From contig NZ_CP020738.1 in the NCBI RefSeq assembly GCF_002097715.1, positions 1-64,000 on the forward strand: 64,000 bases of DNA. The letters run 5' to 3'. Under the pieces are notes generated by a model. It made no database searches, had not been told where the DNA came from, and saw only the letters and a program-made list of their open reading frames with translations. The stretch is from Burkholderia ubonensis subsp. mesacidophila. GTDB taxonomy: Bacteria; Pseudomonadota; Gammaproteobacteria; Burkholderiales; Burkholderiaceae. Below, in pieces: positions 7,339-16,913 of the stretch. Position 1 is the first letter of the stretch; each line of letters begins with the position of its first letter. Both the position numbers and the translations under genes were made by a program.

Positions 7339-9082
7339 AGAAAGGGTCGACCGCCATTGCGCTGTCGGCGCTTGCACTGAGCGCGTGCAACACGATGCAG
7401 CGTGACGTCGACCGCGGCTCGGATGCCGCGCGCGATCAGATCGGCAACTACAGCCGTATGACGACGATCCAGACGGCGTCGTCGAACGTTCGCGTCGTGC
7501 AACGCGTGACCGGCGCGTGGCTCGGCGGCCGGGCGGTGCCGATGACGTCGGACGCGACCTTGCCGGAGATCTTCAGGCGCAACGATTTCCAGTTCCAGTT
7601 CAAGGACGGTCCGGGGGACCTGATGCTGCTCGCGGAGCGGCTGACGAAGCTCACGGGGATTCCGGTGCGGGTGCAACCCGACGCATTGATGCCGCTGTCG
7701 GCGTTCATGGGCGATAAAGGCAGCAGCGGCGCGGGCGGCACGCCAGCCGCGGCGTCAGGCGCGCCGGCCGGCGCCGCGCTGCCGCCGCTGCCGAGCCCGG
7801 CGGCCGGCGGCGCCCTTGCGGCGGGTCTCTCGGCAACGACGTCCGGCGGTCGACCGGACGACACCAAATACGGCATGAACTACGTCGGGACGCTGCAAGG
7901 GTTCCTCGAGCTGACGTGCGCACACGGTGGACTCTCGTGGGACTACCACGATGGCGTCATCACGGTCCGGCGCTTCGTGACCAAGGTGCTTTCGCTGAAG
8001 GCGCTGCCCGGCTCGTCCGGCTTTGACGCGTCGCTCGGCCGCGACGGGCAGACGCAGACCGGCACGCAAAGCAGCGGCGGGACGCAGACCGCGCAGAACA
8101 CCGGCGGATACTCGTCGAACACGAAGATCAAGATGGATTCCACCTACAGCGTGTGGACCTCGGTCGAAGGCCAGATCAAGGCGGTCAAGACCCCGCCGGG
8201 ACGCTACTGGATCTCGGAAGCGACGGGCACGATCACGGTGACGGATACCAAGGCCGCGGTCGACGAGATGTCGCGCATCATCGACCATGAAAACGCGCTG
8301 CTCACGCGCCAGATCGCCATGCGCGTCGAGGTGCTGTCCGTGAAGCTGACCGGCGGCCAGCAGTACGGAATCGACTGGAGCGTCGTTTTCAACAAAGTCA
8401 CGAACATGGTGCCCTGGGCGCTCACCTTCTCGTCGCCGCAATCGCTGGTTGCGTCGGCCGCGGGCAGCCTGGGCGTGTCCGTGCTCGCACCGACGAACGG
8501 CGGCACGGCGTCGACATGGTCCGGATCGCAGGCCATGTTCAATGCCCTTCAGGAATACGGCCGGGTGAAGGTCGTGACGACGGCCAACGCGATGACGGTG
8601 AACCGTCAGCCGGTGCCGGTGGCCATCACGCAGCAGACCGGCTACCTGGCGCAGATTTCCCCGCGCCGGCCGGCGCGAGCGGCAATACCGGCGGTACGCC
8701 CGGCCTGTTGCCCGGAACGGTGACCACCGGCTTCATGCTGAACCTGCTGCCGACGATTCTCGACAGCAACAGCATCCTGCTGCAGTTTTCCATGGGGATC
8801 TCGACGCTCGATCGCCTCGACAAGCAGTCCTCGGGTTCCGGCAACAACATCCAGAGCATCCAGACGCCGACGATATCGAGCACCGATTTCCTGCAGAAGG
8901 TTGCGTTGCGCCCCGGCGATACGCTGGTGCTGTCCGGCTACGAGCGCGAGCAAGGGCAATACGACAAGCGGACGCTGGCGGACGGCGCGCCGGTCGGCTT
9001 CGGTGGTTCGTTCAACGGCTCGACCGCGCGCGAGGCTGTCGTCATTCTGGTGACGCCCGTCGTGACCGAAGGCGCAATCTGA
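7335..9082 (+). pseudogene. pilN: PilN secretin, interrupted by one frameshift
   Basis: Starts with ATG at 7335 overlapping the pilL stop (ATGA) and encodes a lipoprotein signal (MKKGSTAIALSALALSAC). Domains: N-terminal STN/N0-like part (about residues 60-110), a Gly/Ala/Pro-rich linker, then the secretin domain. The frame is lost in a C-run at 8659-8662 and continues in the next frame to 9082 (PGTVTTGFMLNLLPTI ... VALRPGDTLVLSGYE). Adding one C restores exactly 583 codons. PilN forms the outer-membrane pilus pore. As written, the first frame ends at 8723, before the last part of the secretin domain, so the protein would not work; a one-base sequencing error in a short homopolymer is equally possible. 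Confidence 0.8.
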
Positions 9083-9095
9083 GGCCGGGGGAAAT

Positions 9096-10346
9096 ATGTC
9101 GGCTTCAATCGTAGCCGTCGACGGCCAGCACGTCGTGTTCGGGCTGGACTGGGTCCCGCTGGCGGGCGATACGTCCGAGAAAAAGGAGGTGCGCACGCTC
9201 GTCGCGGATCTGGATGCGGCGTTCGAGGTCCGCTACGCCAACGAGCACGCGATCATGTTCGGCTTTCTTGCCGACAACGATGTGCCGGACGGGCTTTCGA
9301 AGGCGGCGAAATCGAAGCTGCTTTCCGCGTCCGTCCTGTTGGCGACCTTCCCGCAGATCACGTCGAACGCGATCTGGATCGAGGTGGACGGGCAAACCGC
9401 GCGCATGGCCGTTCTCAAGGACGGCTTGCCGTTGCCGTCCGGCGACTTCTGCGGCGACATCGCGGACGCGGAAGACCGGATCCGGCAGATCGAGGCGGAT
9501 AGCGGCGTGTCGTTCACGTATTACGGCAACTTCGCGTCGGTGTACGGCGGCAGCATTCCCATCACGCTCGACGAGCTCGTGCGGGAAGCCAACGCCACGA
9601 CCGCGACGCTGAAGCGCGCGAGCAAGGGCGTCAATCTCAAGCAGATCGGCCTGCTCGTGCTGCTGGTCGGGATTGGCGCTTATCTCGTTCTTCCCGACAT
9701 GATGAAGCCGCGCAAGCCCGTCGCACCCAAGCAAGAGGACCCGAACGTCACGTATCAGCGAACGATCGGCGAAAGGCTGGCGGCCGAGGGAGCGCCGGTG
9801 AGCGCGGCGATGCCGGCGCTGCTCGGCGACTGGAACATCGAGATCCTTCAAGGCGGGTGGGTGCTGTCGAAGGTCCTGTGCCAGGTGTCGTCGTGCGTCT
9901 ATACGTGGGAGGTCGTCGGCGGGAACTTTCAATCGCTCGTGGCGGCGCTTGGCCGCAAGCCCTACAACTTCGCGCTGGACGGAAAGACGGCGTCATACGA
10001 AGTGCCGAATCCGGCCGTCAGGGAAACACGCGTCGACCAGCGTTCGCTGTCGTCCTTCGACGACTTCAAGTTCCGGGAAGGCGCACTGAGGCAGGATCTC
10101 GCGCTCGTGGGCGCGACGCTGTCGTTCGACGAGCCGTCGGTGTTCGGCGCGGACCCGAGGCTGAATCTCTCGGCGCTGCACGACGTCGTGCGTTCCGGTG
10201 CGGTTCACGGCATCGGTCCCGCGGCGCTCCTCCAGAACATCCTGTCCAGATTGCCCGACTCGATCGTGATCGATCGCGTCGAAGTCGCCACGAACGGGGG
10301 CGACCCGAAGTTTTCGTTTGAGGGGAAATACTATGTCAGGAACTAA
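9096..10346 (+). CDS. pilO: PilO, thin-pilus inner-membrane assembly protein
   Basis: 416 residues. N-terminal cytoplasmic part with an actin-like PilM-type beginning (VDGQHVVFGLDWVPL), one transmembrane helix near residues 190-205 (IGLLVLLVGIGAYLVLPDMM) and a periplasmic domain. This layout is that of IncI-type PilO2, which stands in for PilM/PilN/PilO of other type IV pili. It sits between pilN and pilP with a 13-base gap from pilN. Its end overlaps the pilP start by 14 bases. Confidence 0.82.
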   Translation: MSASIVAVDGQHVVFGLDWVPLAGDTSEKKEVRTLVADLDAAFEVRYANEHAIMFGFLADNDVPDGLSKAAKSKLLSASVLLATFPQITSNAIWIEVDGQTARMAVLKDGLPLPSGDFCGDIADAEDRIRQIEADSGVSFTYYGNFASVYGGSIPITLDELVREANATTATLKRASKGVNLKQIGLLVLLVGIGAYLVLPDMMKPRKPVAPKQEDPNVTYQRTIGERLAAEGAPVSAAMPALLGDWNIEILQGGWVLSKVLCQVSSCVYTWEVVGGNFQSLVAALGRKPYNFALDGKTASYEVPNPAVRETRVDQRSLSSFDDFKFREGALRQDLALVGATLSFDEPSVFGADPRLNLSALHDVVRSGAVHGIGPAALLQNILSRLPDSIVIDRVEVATNGGDPKFSFEGKYYVRN

Positions 10347-10896
10347 GGCCATCGCGCTCGCGCTCGCCCTCGCCTCCTTGAGCCACGCGGCAGCCGCGGA
10401 CACGCTTTCGTCGCTCGTGGACAAGCAGCGTCAGGTCATGGGCCGCGAGCTCGACAAGAAGCTTCAGGACGATGGCCCGGGTTCGAAGACCGCGCCGCCG
10501 CCGCCACCTGCGGCAGCCGCGCCGGCCCCTGCCAGCGTCGCGACGGAAGCATCCGCGAAGAAGGCGCCGCATTCGGTCGCGGACGACCTCAGGGTGAATG
10601 CGATCTACGGCGTCAACGGCGTCACGACCGTCGACGTCTCGATCGGCGACGGTCCCTCCTATCCGATTACGAAGGACAGGTCGATCAAGGGTTGGTCGAT
10701 CGCCAAGGTGTCGCCGTCGTCGGTCACGTTCGTCAATGCGAAGACGCGCGCGCGCAAGACCATCTACCTGGCGGAGCCGACGGCCGCGCCTGCGCCCGCG
10801 CCCGCCGCGCAGGCGCCCGCTTCGTCCTTCGGCTTTTCGCCATCGATGCCCATGCAGATGGGCGTGCCGCCGCTCCCGAGAACGAGCGCTCAGTAA
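10333..10896 (+). CDS. pilP: PilP, periplasmic pilus assembly protein
   Basis: 187 residues from ATG 10333, preceded by a strong ribosome site GAGGGG inside pilO. Signal peptide (MSGTKAIALALALASLSHAAAA), a coiled stretch (LVDKQRQVMGRELDKKLQDD), a proline/alanine-rich linker, then a small beta domain (VNAIYGVNGVTTVDVSIGDG, WSIAKVSPSSVTFVN) typical of PilP family proteins, and a low-complexity Ala/Pro tail. PilP links the inner-membrane PilO to the secretin. Confidence 0.82.
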   Translation: MSGTKAIALALALASLSHAAAADTLSSLVDKQRQVMGRELDKKLQDDGPGSKTAPPPPPAAAAPAPASVATEASAKKAPHSVADDLRVNAIYGVNGVTTVDVSIGDGPSYPITKDRSIKGWSIAKVSPSSVTFVNAKTRARKTIYLAEPTAAPAPAPAAQAPASSFGFSPSMPMQMGVPPLPRTSAQ

Positions 10897-10917
10897 CCTG
10901 CCCTAGGAACGGGAATC

Positions 10918-12666
10918 ATGGCAACGTCGTATCTCGGAAAGTGGATTGGACGCTTCGTCGAAAGCTCCCATGGTGCTCAGACGCAGAAGCCGGTCGCGCG
11001 TCCTGCGACGTCCAAGCCGGCGTCGGGGCGCGGGCACGCTCAAGCACCGCACAAGCCGCTGCCGAGCTTGCCGACCGTGACGTCGGTTGCCGAGCTTCCG
11101 TCGATCCAGCACATTTACACGGCCGCCAAGGCCGAGTTCGAGATTCCGGATTCGCTGAAGCTGGCGCTCGTTGCGACGGGGCATGAAGGCGGCACGGCAA
11201 GCATGCTCGTCGATCCTGCCGCCTTCCGGCAAGCGTCGATCCACGTCGACAGCCTGCGCGAGCGTCTGCGGAAGTCACAGATACGCGTCACGAAGCTGGC
11301 GTTCGCGGATCGCGACCTGATTGCCGCGATCTACAAGACCGAGCGACGCGGCGAGTCGATCGAGGATGCCGCGCCGAGCGTATCGGAAGAAAGCCGCCTG
11401 TTCGAAACGTTCATCCGATACGGCATCGACAACCATGCGACGGACATTCACGTCGTCGTGAAGGGGCAGCATGGTGTCGTGAAGTTTCGAATCGACGGCA
11501 TCATGGAGGTGATGCGGGGGCCGACCAACGGCATCTATACGCGCGAACAGGTCGTCGGCGCGTTCGGCTACGCGTACAACAAGCTCATCGGCGACCGGAC
11601 CGGCTCGCATTCCTCGTTCACGAGCGACGACTTCCAGTCCGGGATGATTCCGTATCGTGTCGGCGACCGGGCGATGAACCTGCGCTGGCAATCGGCGCGA
11701 GGATTCGAGGGGTTCACGGTCTACATCCGGTATCTGCTGAAGGACAAGACGTTCAAGGCGGAGCGGTTTCAGGACTTCGGCTACGAGGACGACCAGGCCG
11801 AGATGTTCACCCGCGTCGGGCGCACGCGCAAGGGGATGATCCTCATTTGCGGCGAGACGAACTCGGGCAAATCCACCGCGCTCACCCACTACATCGAGAC
11901 GCTGCCGGACCGCGACCTGCTCAACATCATCATGGTCGAGGATCCCGTGGAAAAGGAAGTGGCGGGAACATCGCTGCAAATTTCGCTGCAGCGCACGCTG
12001 TCGGTCGATTCCGAGAAGACGCCGTTCACCGAGGTGCAGGGCGTGCTGATGCGAAGCGATCCCTGCATCATCGCGCAGGGGGAAATTCGGGACCTCGATT
12101 CCGGAACATGCGCCAAGACGCTCCTGGAATCGGGCCACCAGGTGCTTGCCACGACGCACGCCCCCGGCATCATGGACGTGTTCGTTCGGCTGACCAGCAG
12201 CGAAATCGGCTTCTCGATGGAATCCCTGACGCGTCCGCGCTTCTGGTCGCTGGTCGCCTGTCAGGCGCTGGTCCCGAAGCTTTGCTGGTGTTCGCACGAT
12301 CAGTACGCGGATGAAACGATTCCGCACATCACGGAGTTCATCCGCGCTCGCTTCGATATCGACACGTCCAGGATGCGCACGAAACGCGACGGCGGATGCG
12401 ACTCGTGCGGCGGGCGCGGCACGAAGGGGCAAACCGTGGTGGCGGAGATCTATCAGCCGACGCGCACCTTCCTGCAGGAATTGCGCGACGGGCACGACTT
12501 CGAGGCCGAGCGAATCTGGCGCTCCGATAGCGACAAGCGCTTCGACTCGCCGAACATGCGCGGGAAGACGATGTTCGAGCACGCGCTTTACAAGGCCTAT
12601 ATCGGGCTTATCGATCCGAGACAGGTCGAGACGTTCGACCTTTTCGACCAGTACGAGATCGTTTGA
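10918..12666 (+). CDS. pilQ: PilQ, thin-pilus assembly ATPase
   Basis: 582 residues, GspE/PilB-like. N-terminal basic linker, N1-type domain, then ATPase core with Walker A GETNSGKST at about residue 310, EDPVEKE aspartate box, Walker B region IIAQGEIRD and the histidine box ATTHAPGIMD. A four-cysteine zinc site is visible (KLCWCSH ... GCDSCGGRG), as in assembly ATPases. It drives pilus extension together with PilR. 21-base gap from pilP, 9 bases before pilR. Confidence 0.9.
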   Translation: MATSYLGKWIGRFVESSHGAQTQKPVARPATSKPASGRGHAQAPHKPLPSLPTVTSVAELPSIQHIYTAAKAEFEIPDSLKLALVATGHEGGTASMLVDPAAFRQASIHVDSLRERLRKSQIRVTKLAFADRDLIAAIYKTERRGESIEDAAPSVSEESRLFETFIRYGIDNHATDIHVVVKGQHGVVKFRIDGIMEVMRGPTNGIYTREQVVGAFGYAYNKLIGDRTGSHSSFTSDDFQSGMIPYRVGDRAMNLRWQSARGFEGFTVYIRYLLKDKTFKAERFQDFGYEDDQAEMFTRVGRTRKGMILICGETNSGKSTALTHYIETLPDRDLLNIIMVEDPVEKEVAGTSLQISLQRTLSVDSEKTPFTEVQGVLMRSDPCIIAQGEIRDLDSGTCAKTLLESGHQVLATTHAPGIMDVFVRLTSSEIGFSMESLTRPRFWSLVACQALVPKLCWCSHDQYADETIPHITEFIRARFDIDTSRMRTKRDGGCDSCGGRGTKGQTVVAEIYQPTRTFLQELRDGHDFEAERIWRSDSDKRFDSPNMRGKTMFEHALYKAYIGLIDPRQVETFDLFDQYEIV

Positions 12667-12675
12667 GAGGCATGG

Positions 12676-13803
12676 ATGGGAGCAGAACTCAGCAGATTGA
12701 AGGCGGCGGCGTCCGATACCCTGGGACGCCTGAGCGAGAAGAACGCGATTCGGCGATTCCGCAGCACGCGGGAAGACTTCTATGTCGACCTCGCCGAAGC
12801 GATCAAGGACAAGGAGCCGGTGGCAAAGTTTCTTTCCATCCGCCGCACGCGCGCCATCGAACAGAAGGATGCGTTTGCGCGGCTGTACCAGATTTTTCTA
12901 GACCGTCTCGAGCAGAAGGGGGGTTCCCTTTCGCACATGCTGAGCGACGTGGTGCCCGACGGCGACCTGATGGTGATCGCGTCCGTCGAGCAGCGCGGTG
13001 ACGTCCACGAAGGCCTGCTCTTCCTGGCCCAGACCATCAAGAGTCAGCGCGCGATGGCGGGCGAGATGGCGGCGGCGCTGGCTGTGCCGGTGCTCGTGAC
13101 CGCCGTGTGCGTCGGCTTCATCATCATGCTGTCGTTCTTCGTGATCCCGGTGTACGAGTCGATCGTGCCGCCGTCGAAGTGGAACGCGATGGGGAGGTCG
13201 ATCTACATGGTCTCGTATGTGACGCGGCATTACGGGCTGCTCATCGTCGCGGGGTTCGTTGCCGCGATGTGGTGGTTCGTCTGGTCGATTCCAAACTGGC
13301 GCGGCCGTCGGCGCGTCAAGTTCGACGACTACATTCCCTATCGCGTCTTTCGCGACTATCACGGGGCCATCTTCATGGTCGCGCTCGCGTCGCTCATGGT
13401 TTCCGGCGAAACGCTGGTGCGGTCCCTTGAAAAGCTGAAGCGCCGTGGCAAGCCCTGGCTGCGATGGCACATCAACGCGATTCTCGGCCGACTGCTGACG
13501 AAGAGTCGAAATTATGGCGAAGCTTTCGCGACGGGCATCTTCAGCCAGCAATTGTCGAATCGGCTGATCGATCAGGCTCGCCGCAGTTCGGATTTCAACG
13601 AAGTCATCAGGAAGATGGGGATCGAGGGGATCGAGAAGACCAAGGAGGAGGTTCGCAAGTCCGCGAAGCGCCTCAACCTTGCGTTGATCTTCGTGCTTGG
13701 CGGGGTGGTCGCGTATTTGCTGATGGGGACGCTCTATACCGCCCAAGGCCTGAGCGCCGGCATCCGCGAAACGGTTCGTCACCACAACGTTTCGAAGCAT
13801 TAG
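12676..13803 (+). CDS. pilR: PilR, inner-membrane pilus platform protein
   Basis: 375 residues of the GspF/PilC family: two homologous cytoplasmic helical repeats (EDFYVDLAEAIKDKEPVAKF ... and RVFRDYHGAIFMVALASLMV ...), with transmembrane helices near residues 135-160, 188-208 and at the C-terminus (LALIFVLGGVVAYLLMGTLY). It anchors PilQ and the pilin assembly site. Last gene of the operon that begins with dotD; after it come 98 bases with the next palindrome. Confidence 0.88.
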   Translation: MGAELSRLKAAASDTLGRLSEKNAIRRFRSTREDFYVDLAEAIKDKEPVAKFLSIRRTRAIEQKDAFARLYQIFLDRLEQKGGSLSHMLSDVVPDGDLMVIASVEQRGDVHEGLLFLAQTIKSQRAMAGEMAAALAVPVLVTAVCVGFIIMLSFFVIPVYESIVPPSKWNAMGRSIYMVSYVTRHYGLLIVAGFVAAMWWFVWSIPNWRGRRRVKFDDYIPYRVFRDYHGAIFMVALASLMVSGETLVRSLEKLKRRGKPWLRWHINAILGRLLTKSRNYGEAFATGIFSQQLSNRLIDQARRSSDFNEVIRKMGIEGIEKTKEEVRKSAKRLNLALIFVLGGVVAYLLMGTLYTAQGLSAGIRETVRHHNVSKH

Positions 13804-13848
13804 CCGAGCGGGGCCGGCAACGTCGCGCGCATCGTCGCGCATCTAATG

Positions 13849-13868
13849 CGTATAATTGTATTGATACG
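13849..13868. promoter_or_regulatory. Shared 20-bp palindrome, site 5, upstream of pilS
   Basis: CGTATA-attgtatt-GATACG, with symmetry extended by TG/CA. It overlaps a TATAAT string at 13851-13856 that could be a -10 box, so bound protein would block transcription of pilS. It lies 33 bases before the pilS start. Confidence 0.6.
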
Positions 13869-13901
13869 CAAAAACCACTCACTACTGCTATGGGGGAAAT
13901 C

Positions 13902-14447
13902 ATGATCACAATGTCGAAACGTCTGCGTCAGCAAAGGGGCTATTCGTTGGTGGAGTTGTCGATCGTCGTGGCGATCATCGCCCTGCTGATCTACGGGGTC
14001 GTGAAACTGGTCAACGGCATTCTCGCGGACCACCGGGCAAATGCCGAGCTGTCGGAAATGCCCACGATCATCACAAAGATCCAGAAGATCTACGCGAACC
14101 GTCCGAACTTCTCCGGCGCGACGCAAGCGATCCTGGTGAACAACAACGCATTCCCGGCCGATTGGGTCGTCACCGGCAGCACCAACCTCGTGAACCGCTG
14201 GAGCGGGACGGTCACGCTCGCGGTTGCAACGATCGGGGCGATTTCGAACAACGCCATCACGCTCACGACGACCGGCGTGCCGGACTCCGAATGCAAATCG
14301 ATCGTGCCCGGCATGGACGACTCGGTCCGGACGACGGCGGTGAACGGCACGGTGGTCAAGCAAGATGGCAAGCCGAGCGACCCCGCACTGACGGGTACGT
14401 CCTGCGCCAACGGGACCAACACGATCATCTATACGTTCAGCAAGTGA
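13902..14447 (+). CDS. pilS: PilS, major thin-pilus prepilin
   Basis: 181 residues. Type IV prepilin leader MITMSKRLRQQRG followed by the mature N-terminus YSLVELSIVVAIIALLIYGV, with glutamate at mature position 5. The C-terminal domain has a cysteine pair (SECKS ... TSCANG), typical of the disulfide loop. Start ATG 13902 is chosen for the GGGGG ribosome site at 13892-13896; ATGs at 13890 and 13911 are in frame. It has its own promoter region with the shared palindrome. Confidence 0.9.
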   Translation: MITMSKRLRQQRGYSLVELSIVVAIIALLIYGVVKLVNGILADHRANAELSEMPTIITKIQKIYANRPNFSGATQAILVNNNAFPADWVVTGSTNLVNRWSGTVTLAVATIGAISNNAITLTTTGVPDSECKSIVPGMDDSVRTTAVNGTVVKQDGKPSDPALTGTSCANGTNTIIYTFSK

Positions 14448-14459
14448 CGGGGTGCGAAC

Positions 14460-15470
14460 ATGGACGCGCTAGAGATAGATGACATGCTGCTCCTGGAGGC
14501 GGCGACGTATTCCGACTGGCACGTGGATATCGCGCGTCCTGAAACGTCGGTGGTGTTTCGGGAAGTGAACGAAGCAGGTGACGCGCTGGCGGAGGCGAAG
14601 CCGTCGCGCGTGCCGGCGTCGATGATGCCGGTGCTTCACCTGATGCTCAAATGGCTGCGGGCGCACCGCGACGCAGGCAATCAGCATTCGTTTGCCATGA
14701 ACGTCGGCAACCTGCGGTTTCGGGGCGAAGTGATCCGCGCCGATCGCTATGCCCTTCGCCGGACGCGCCAGGAGGTCGAGACCCTTGAATCCCTGAAACT
14801 CGGGCGGGCCGCGGAAGAGCTGCTGCTGGATCCGGAGTTTCGGTCGGGTGGCCTGATGCTCGTGACGGGCGATACCGGTGCGGGCAAATCGACCACCATT
14901 CGCTCGGCGGTCAAGGCGCGTCTCGAAAAGTACGGCGGGTACGCGCTCGCGGTGGAATCGCCGATCGAGGTTGAATTCGAAGGCTTTCACGGGGACGGCT
15001 ATCTCGAGCAGGTCGACGCGACCAACATGGGGTACCGGTACGAAGTCGAGACGGCCATGCGCAAGTTCCCCGCCGCGACGCGCAGCATGTTCATGTTCGG
15101 CGAGGTGCTTGGGCAAGACGCGGCGGCCGAGCTGGTGCGCCTTTCGCCGAGAGGGCATTTCGTGATGACGACGATTCACGGCGAGTCGCCGGAGGCGGCC
15201 ATCAAGATGCTCATCACGCTGGCGGAGCGCGGCGGTGAATCGTATGCACGCCAGCTGCTCGGGACGTCGCTGCGAGGGGTGCTTCATCAGCGCCTCGTGC
15301 GCGGCAAGCCGGTCGTGCAGTGCTTCAAGGTCAGCGACATGATCCGCAACGTCATCGGAAACTCGGATGCGCCGCTCTCCAATCTGACGAACGCCATCGA
15401 CCAGGCCCGTCGCGAACTCGCATCGCAGGCGCTCCGCGGCGCGCCGTCCCAGCCGCGCATGCACTTGTAA
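14460..15470 (+). CDS. Second PilT/PilB-like ATPase, between pilS and pilV
   Basis: 336 residues with Walker A GDTGAGKST at about residue 138, an acid box ESPIEVEF, Walker B-like MFMFGEVLGQDAA and a histidine box MTTIHGESPE. It is shorter than PilQ and lacks the zinc cysteines, so it resembles retraction-type (PilT) ATPases more than assembly ATPases. IncI thin-pilus clusters are usually described with PilQ as the only ATPase. In Walker B the usual acidic residue is E (GE), present here. It lies in the pilS-pilV operon, 12 bases after pilS. Confidence 0.8.
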   Translation: MDALEIDDMLLLEAATYSDWHVDIARPETSVVFREVNEAGDALAEAKPSRVPASMMPVLHLMLKWLRAHRDAGNQHSFAMNVGNLRFRGEVIRADRYALRRTRQEVETLESLKLGRAAEELLLDPEFRSGGLMLVTGDTGAGKSTTIRSAVKARLEKYGGYALAVESPIEVEFEGFHGDGYLEQVDATNMGYRYEVETAMRKFPAATRSMFMFGEVLGQDAAAELVRLSPRGHFVMTTIHGESPEAAIKMLITLAERGGESYARQLLGTSLRGVLHQRLVRGKPVVQCFKVSDMIRNVIGNSDAPLSNLTNAIDQARRELASQALRGAPSQPRMHL

Positions 15471-15479
15471 AGGCGGCTT

Positions 15480-16913
15480 ATGGCACTCCACATTCGGCGA
15501 ATGCTGATCGGCTCGCGCACCCGCCAGCGAGGGATGTACGACCTGCTGTCGATCGGCATCGGCGCGACTATCGCGATCGCGGGAGCGACTGTCGGTCTCT
15601 GGCAGAAACGGCAGGACATGCTGGCGGAGCAGATGGCCGCGCAGGGCGACATCGTCCGGGATATCGGCAACAGCATCAACGGCCAGTATCTGTCGAAATA
15701 CTATTCCAATCTCGTGAACGGCACGGGGGTTCCGGGTGTGGCGAATGCTTATGCGCCGACGATGGCGGAGCTGCAGGCCATCAACGTGCTGCCGGCCGGC
15801 CTCGCGACGACGAGCGCCTACGGCACGCCGTATGTCGTCTCGCTCGCGAAAATCCCTGCCGCCTGCGTCGCGCCGAACTGCGATGTCGGAGGCGTGGTGT
15901 ATATCGCCGGCGCCATCACCGATCCGTCGACGGGGAACCCCATGCCGCTCGGCGATGGGGCCGGGTCGATCGGCGGAGATGGCGGGTATTCGGACCTCGC
16001 GTCGCCCGGCACGATCACGGGCATGAACGGCGGCTGGTCGCTGGCGAATCCGATGGGGGGCGTCGCCGGCGTCCTGGCGATGCGTGTCGGGTACGGCTCG
16101 AGCGGTTGGTCGGCATATGTGCGTCGTGACGGCTCGCTGCCGATGGAAGGGGATCTCAACTTCCTGGGTACGACGGGTGCGCGGCACAACATTGCGAATG
16201 CGCAGACGGTGAATGCGCAGCAGTTGGTCACGCCTGCCGGCAACGGTGTGCAAATCGGTGGATCGCTGCTCTACGGAGACGGGAGCAATTCGGCAATTCG
16301 GCAGAACGGCGCGCTGTACGTTCAAAACGCGGCGGGCAACGCGGCGGCGGATATCAATGTCGGCAATGCGAATGCGTCGGGTAGCGTGAACGCGTCGGGT
16401 AACGTGAATGCGGCCGGCAACGCGAATGCATCGCTGGATCTCGTCGCCGGACGGAACGTGTGGGCCTCCAACGGCGCAGTGACGGCATCGTGGCTGCATT
16501 CGACAGGAAGCGTGCAGATTGACAGCAGTGCGCAGGTCAACGGCTCGGCGAACGTCAACGGCACGATTTCGTCGGGAAGCCGGCTGTATTCGAACGAATA
16601 CGTGCAGGTCAATGGCTGGGCAGCGCAGGGCGCAAGCTGCTCTCCCAACGGGTTGATCGCCAACTCCGGTAGCGGCCCACTGTTTTGCCAATCCGGTGTG
16701 TGGAAATCCCCCGGGGAATTTCCGGTCAATACGTTGTGCGCTTCTATAACGGAAGCAATCTCGTCCCCGACGGAACGGGTTGTCAGCCCAATCCGTACAC
16801 CGGATCATGCAGTTGTCCCGCCGGCGCACGGGATTCGGCATGACCTCCATTACGCACCTGGGAGGGCTGGTCGTTGTTCGCCGTACGATCCGCCAGCGCG
16901 CTGGGGATCGTGA
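15480..16913 (+). CDS. pilV: PilV, minor pilin/tip adhesin with shufflon-encoded C-terminus
   Basis: 477 residues as read now: 408 constant residues up to the shufflon site (CQSGVW encoded at 16686-16703) and a 69-residue tail from cassette A. N-terminus RTRQRGMYDLLSIGIGATIA is prepilin-like, with cleavage after G; the usual glutamate at +5 is not present. The middle has a beta-rich repeat region with many N-A/N-V units (GNANASGSVNASGN). PilV tips recognise recipient lipopolysaccharide in IncI mating. The current tail looks out of frame (see cassette A entry). Same operon as pilS. Confidence 0.85.
   Translation: MALHIRRMLIGSRTRQRGMYDLLSIGIGATIAIAGATVGLWQKRQDMLAEQMAAQGDIVRDIGNSINGQYLSKYYSNLVNGTGVPGVANAYAPTMAELQAINVLPAGLATTSAYGTPYVVSLAKIPAACVAPNCDVGGVVYIAGAITDPSTGNPMPLGDGAGSIGGDGGYSDLASPGTITGMNGGWSLANPMGGVAGVLAMRVGYGSSGWSAYVRRDGSLPMEGDLNFLGTTGARHNIANAQTVNAQQLVTPAGNGVQIGGSLLYGDGSNSAIRQNGALYVQNAAGNAAADINVGNANASGSVNASGNVNAAGNANASLDLVAGRNVWASNGAVTASWLHSTGSVQIDSSAQVNGSANVNGTISSGSRLYSNEYVQVNGWAAQGASCSPNGLIANSGSGPLFCQSGVWKSPGEFPVNTLCASITEAISSPTERVVSPIRTPDHAVVPPAHGIRHDLHYAPGRAGRCSPYDPPARWGS
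16685..16703 (+). repeat. Shufflon recombination site sfx-1
   Basis: 19-base copy TTGCCAATCCGGTGTGTGG in plus orientation, encoding C-Q-S-G-V-W in pilV. It is nearly the same as the known IncI/R64 sfx repeat (GTGCCAATCCGGTnnnTGG). Rci recombines such sites only when they are inverted relative to each other; sites 2 and 3 are both inverted relative to this one. Confidence 0.93.
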
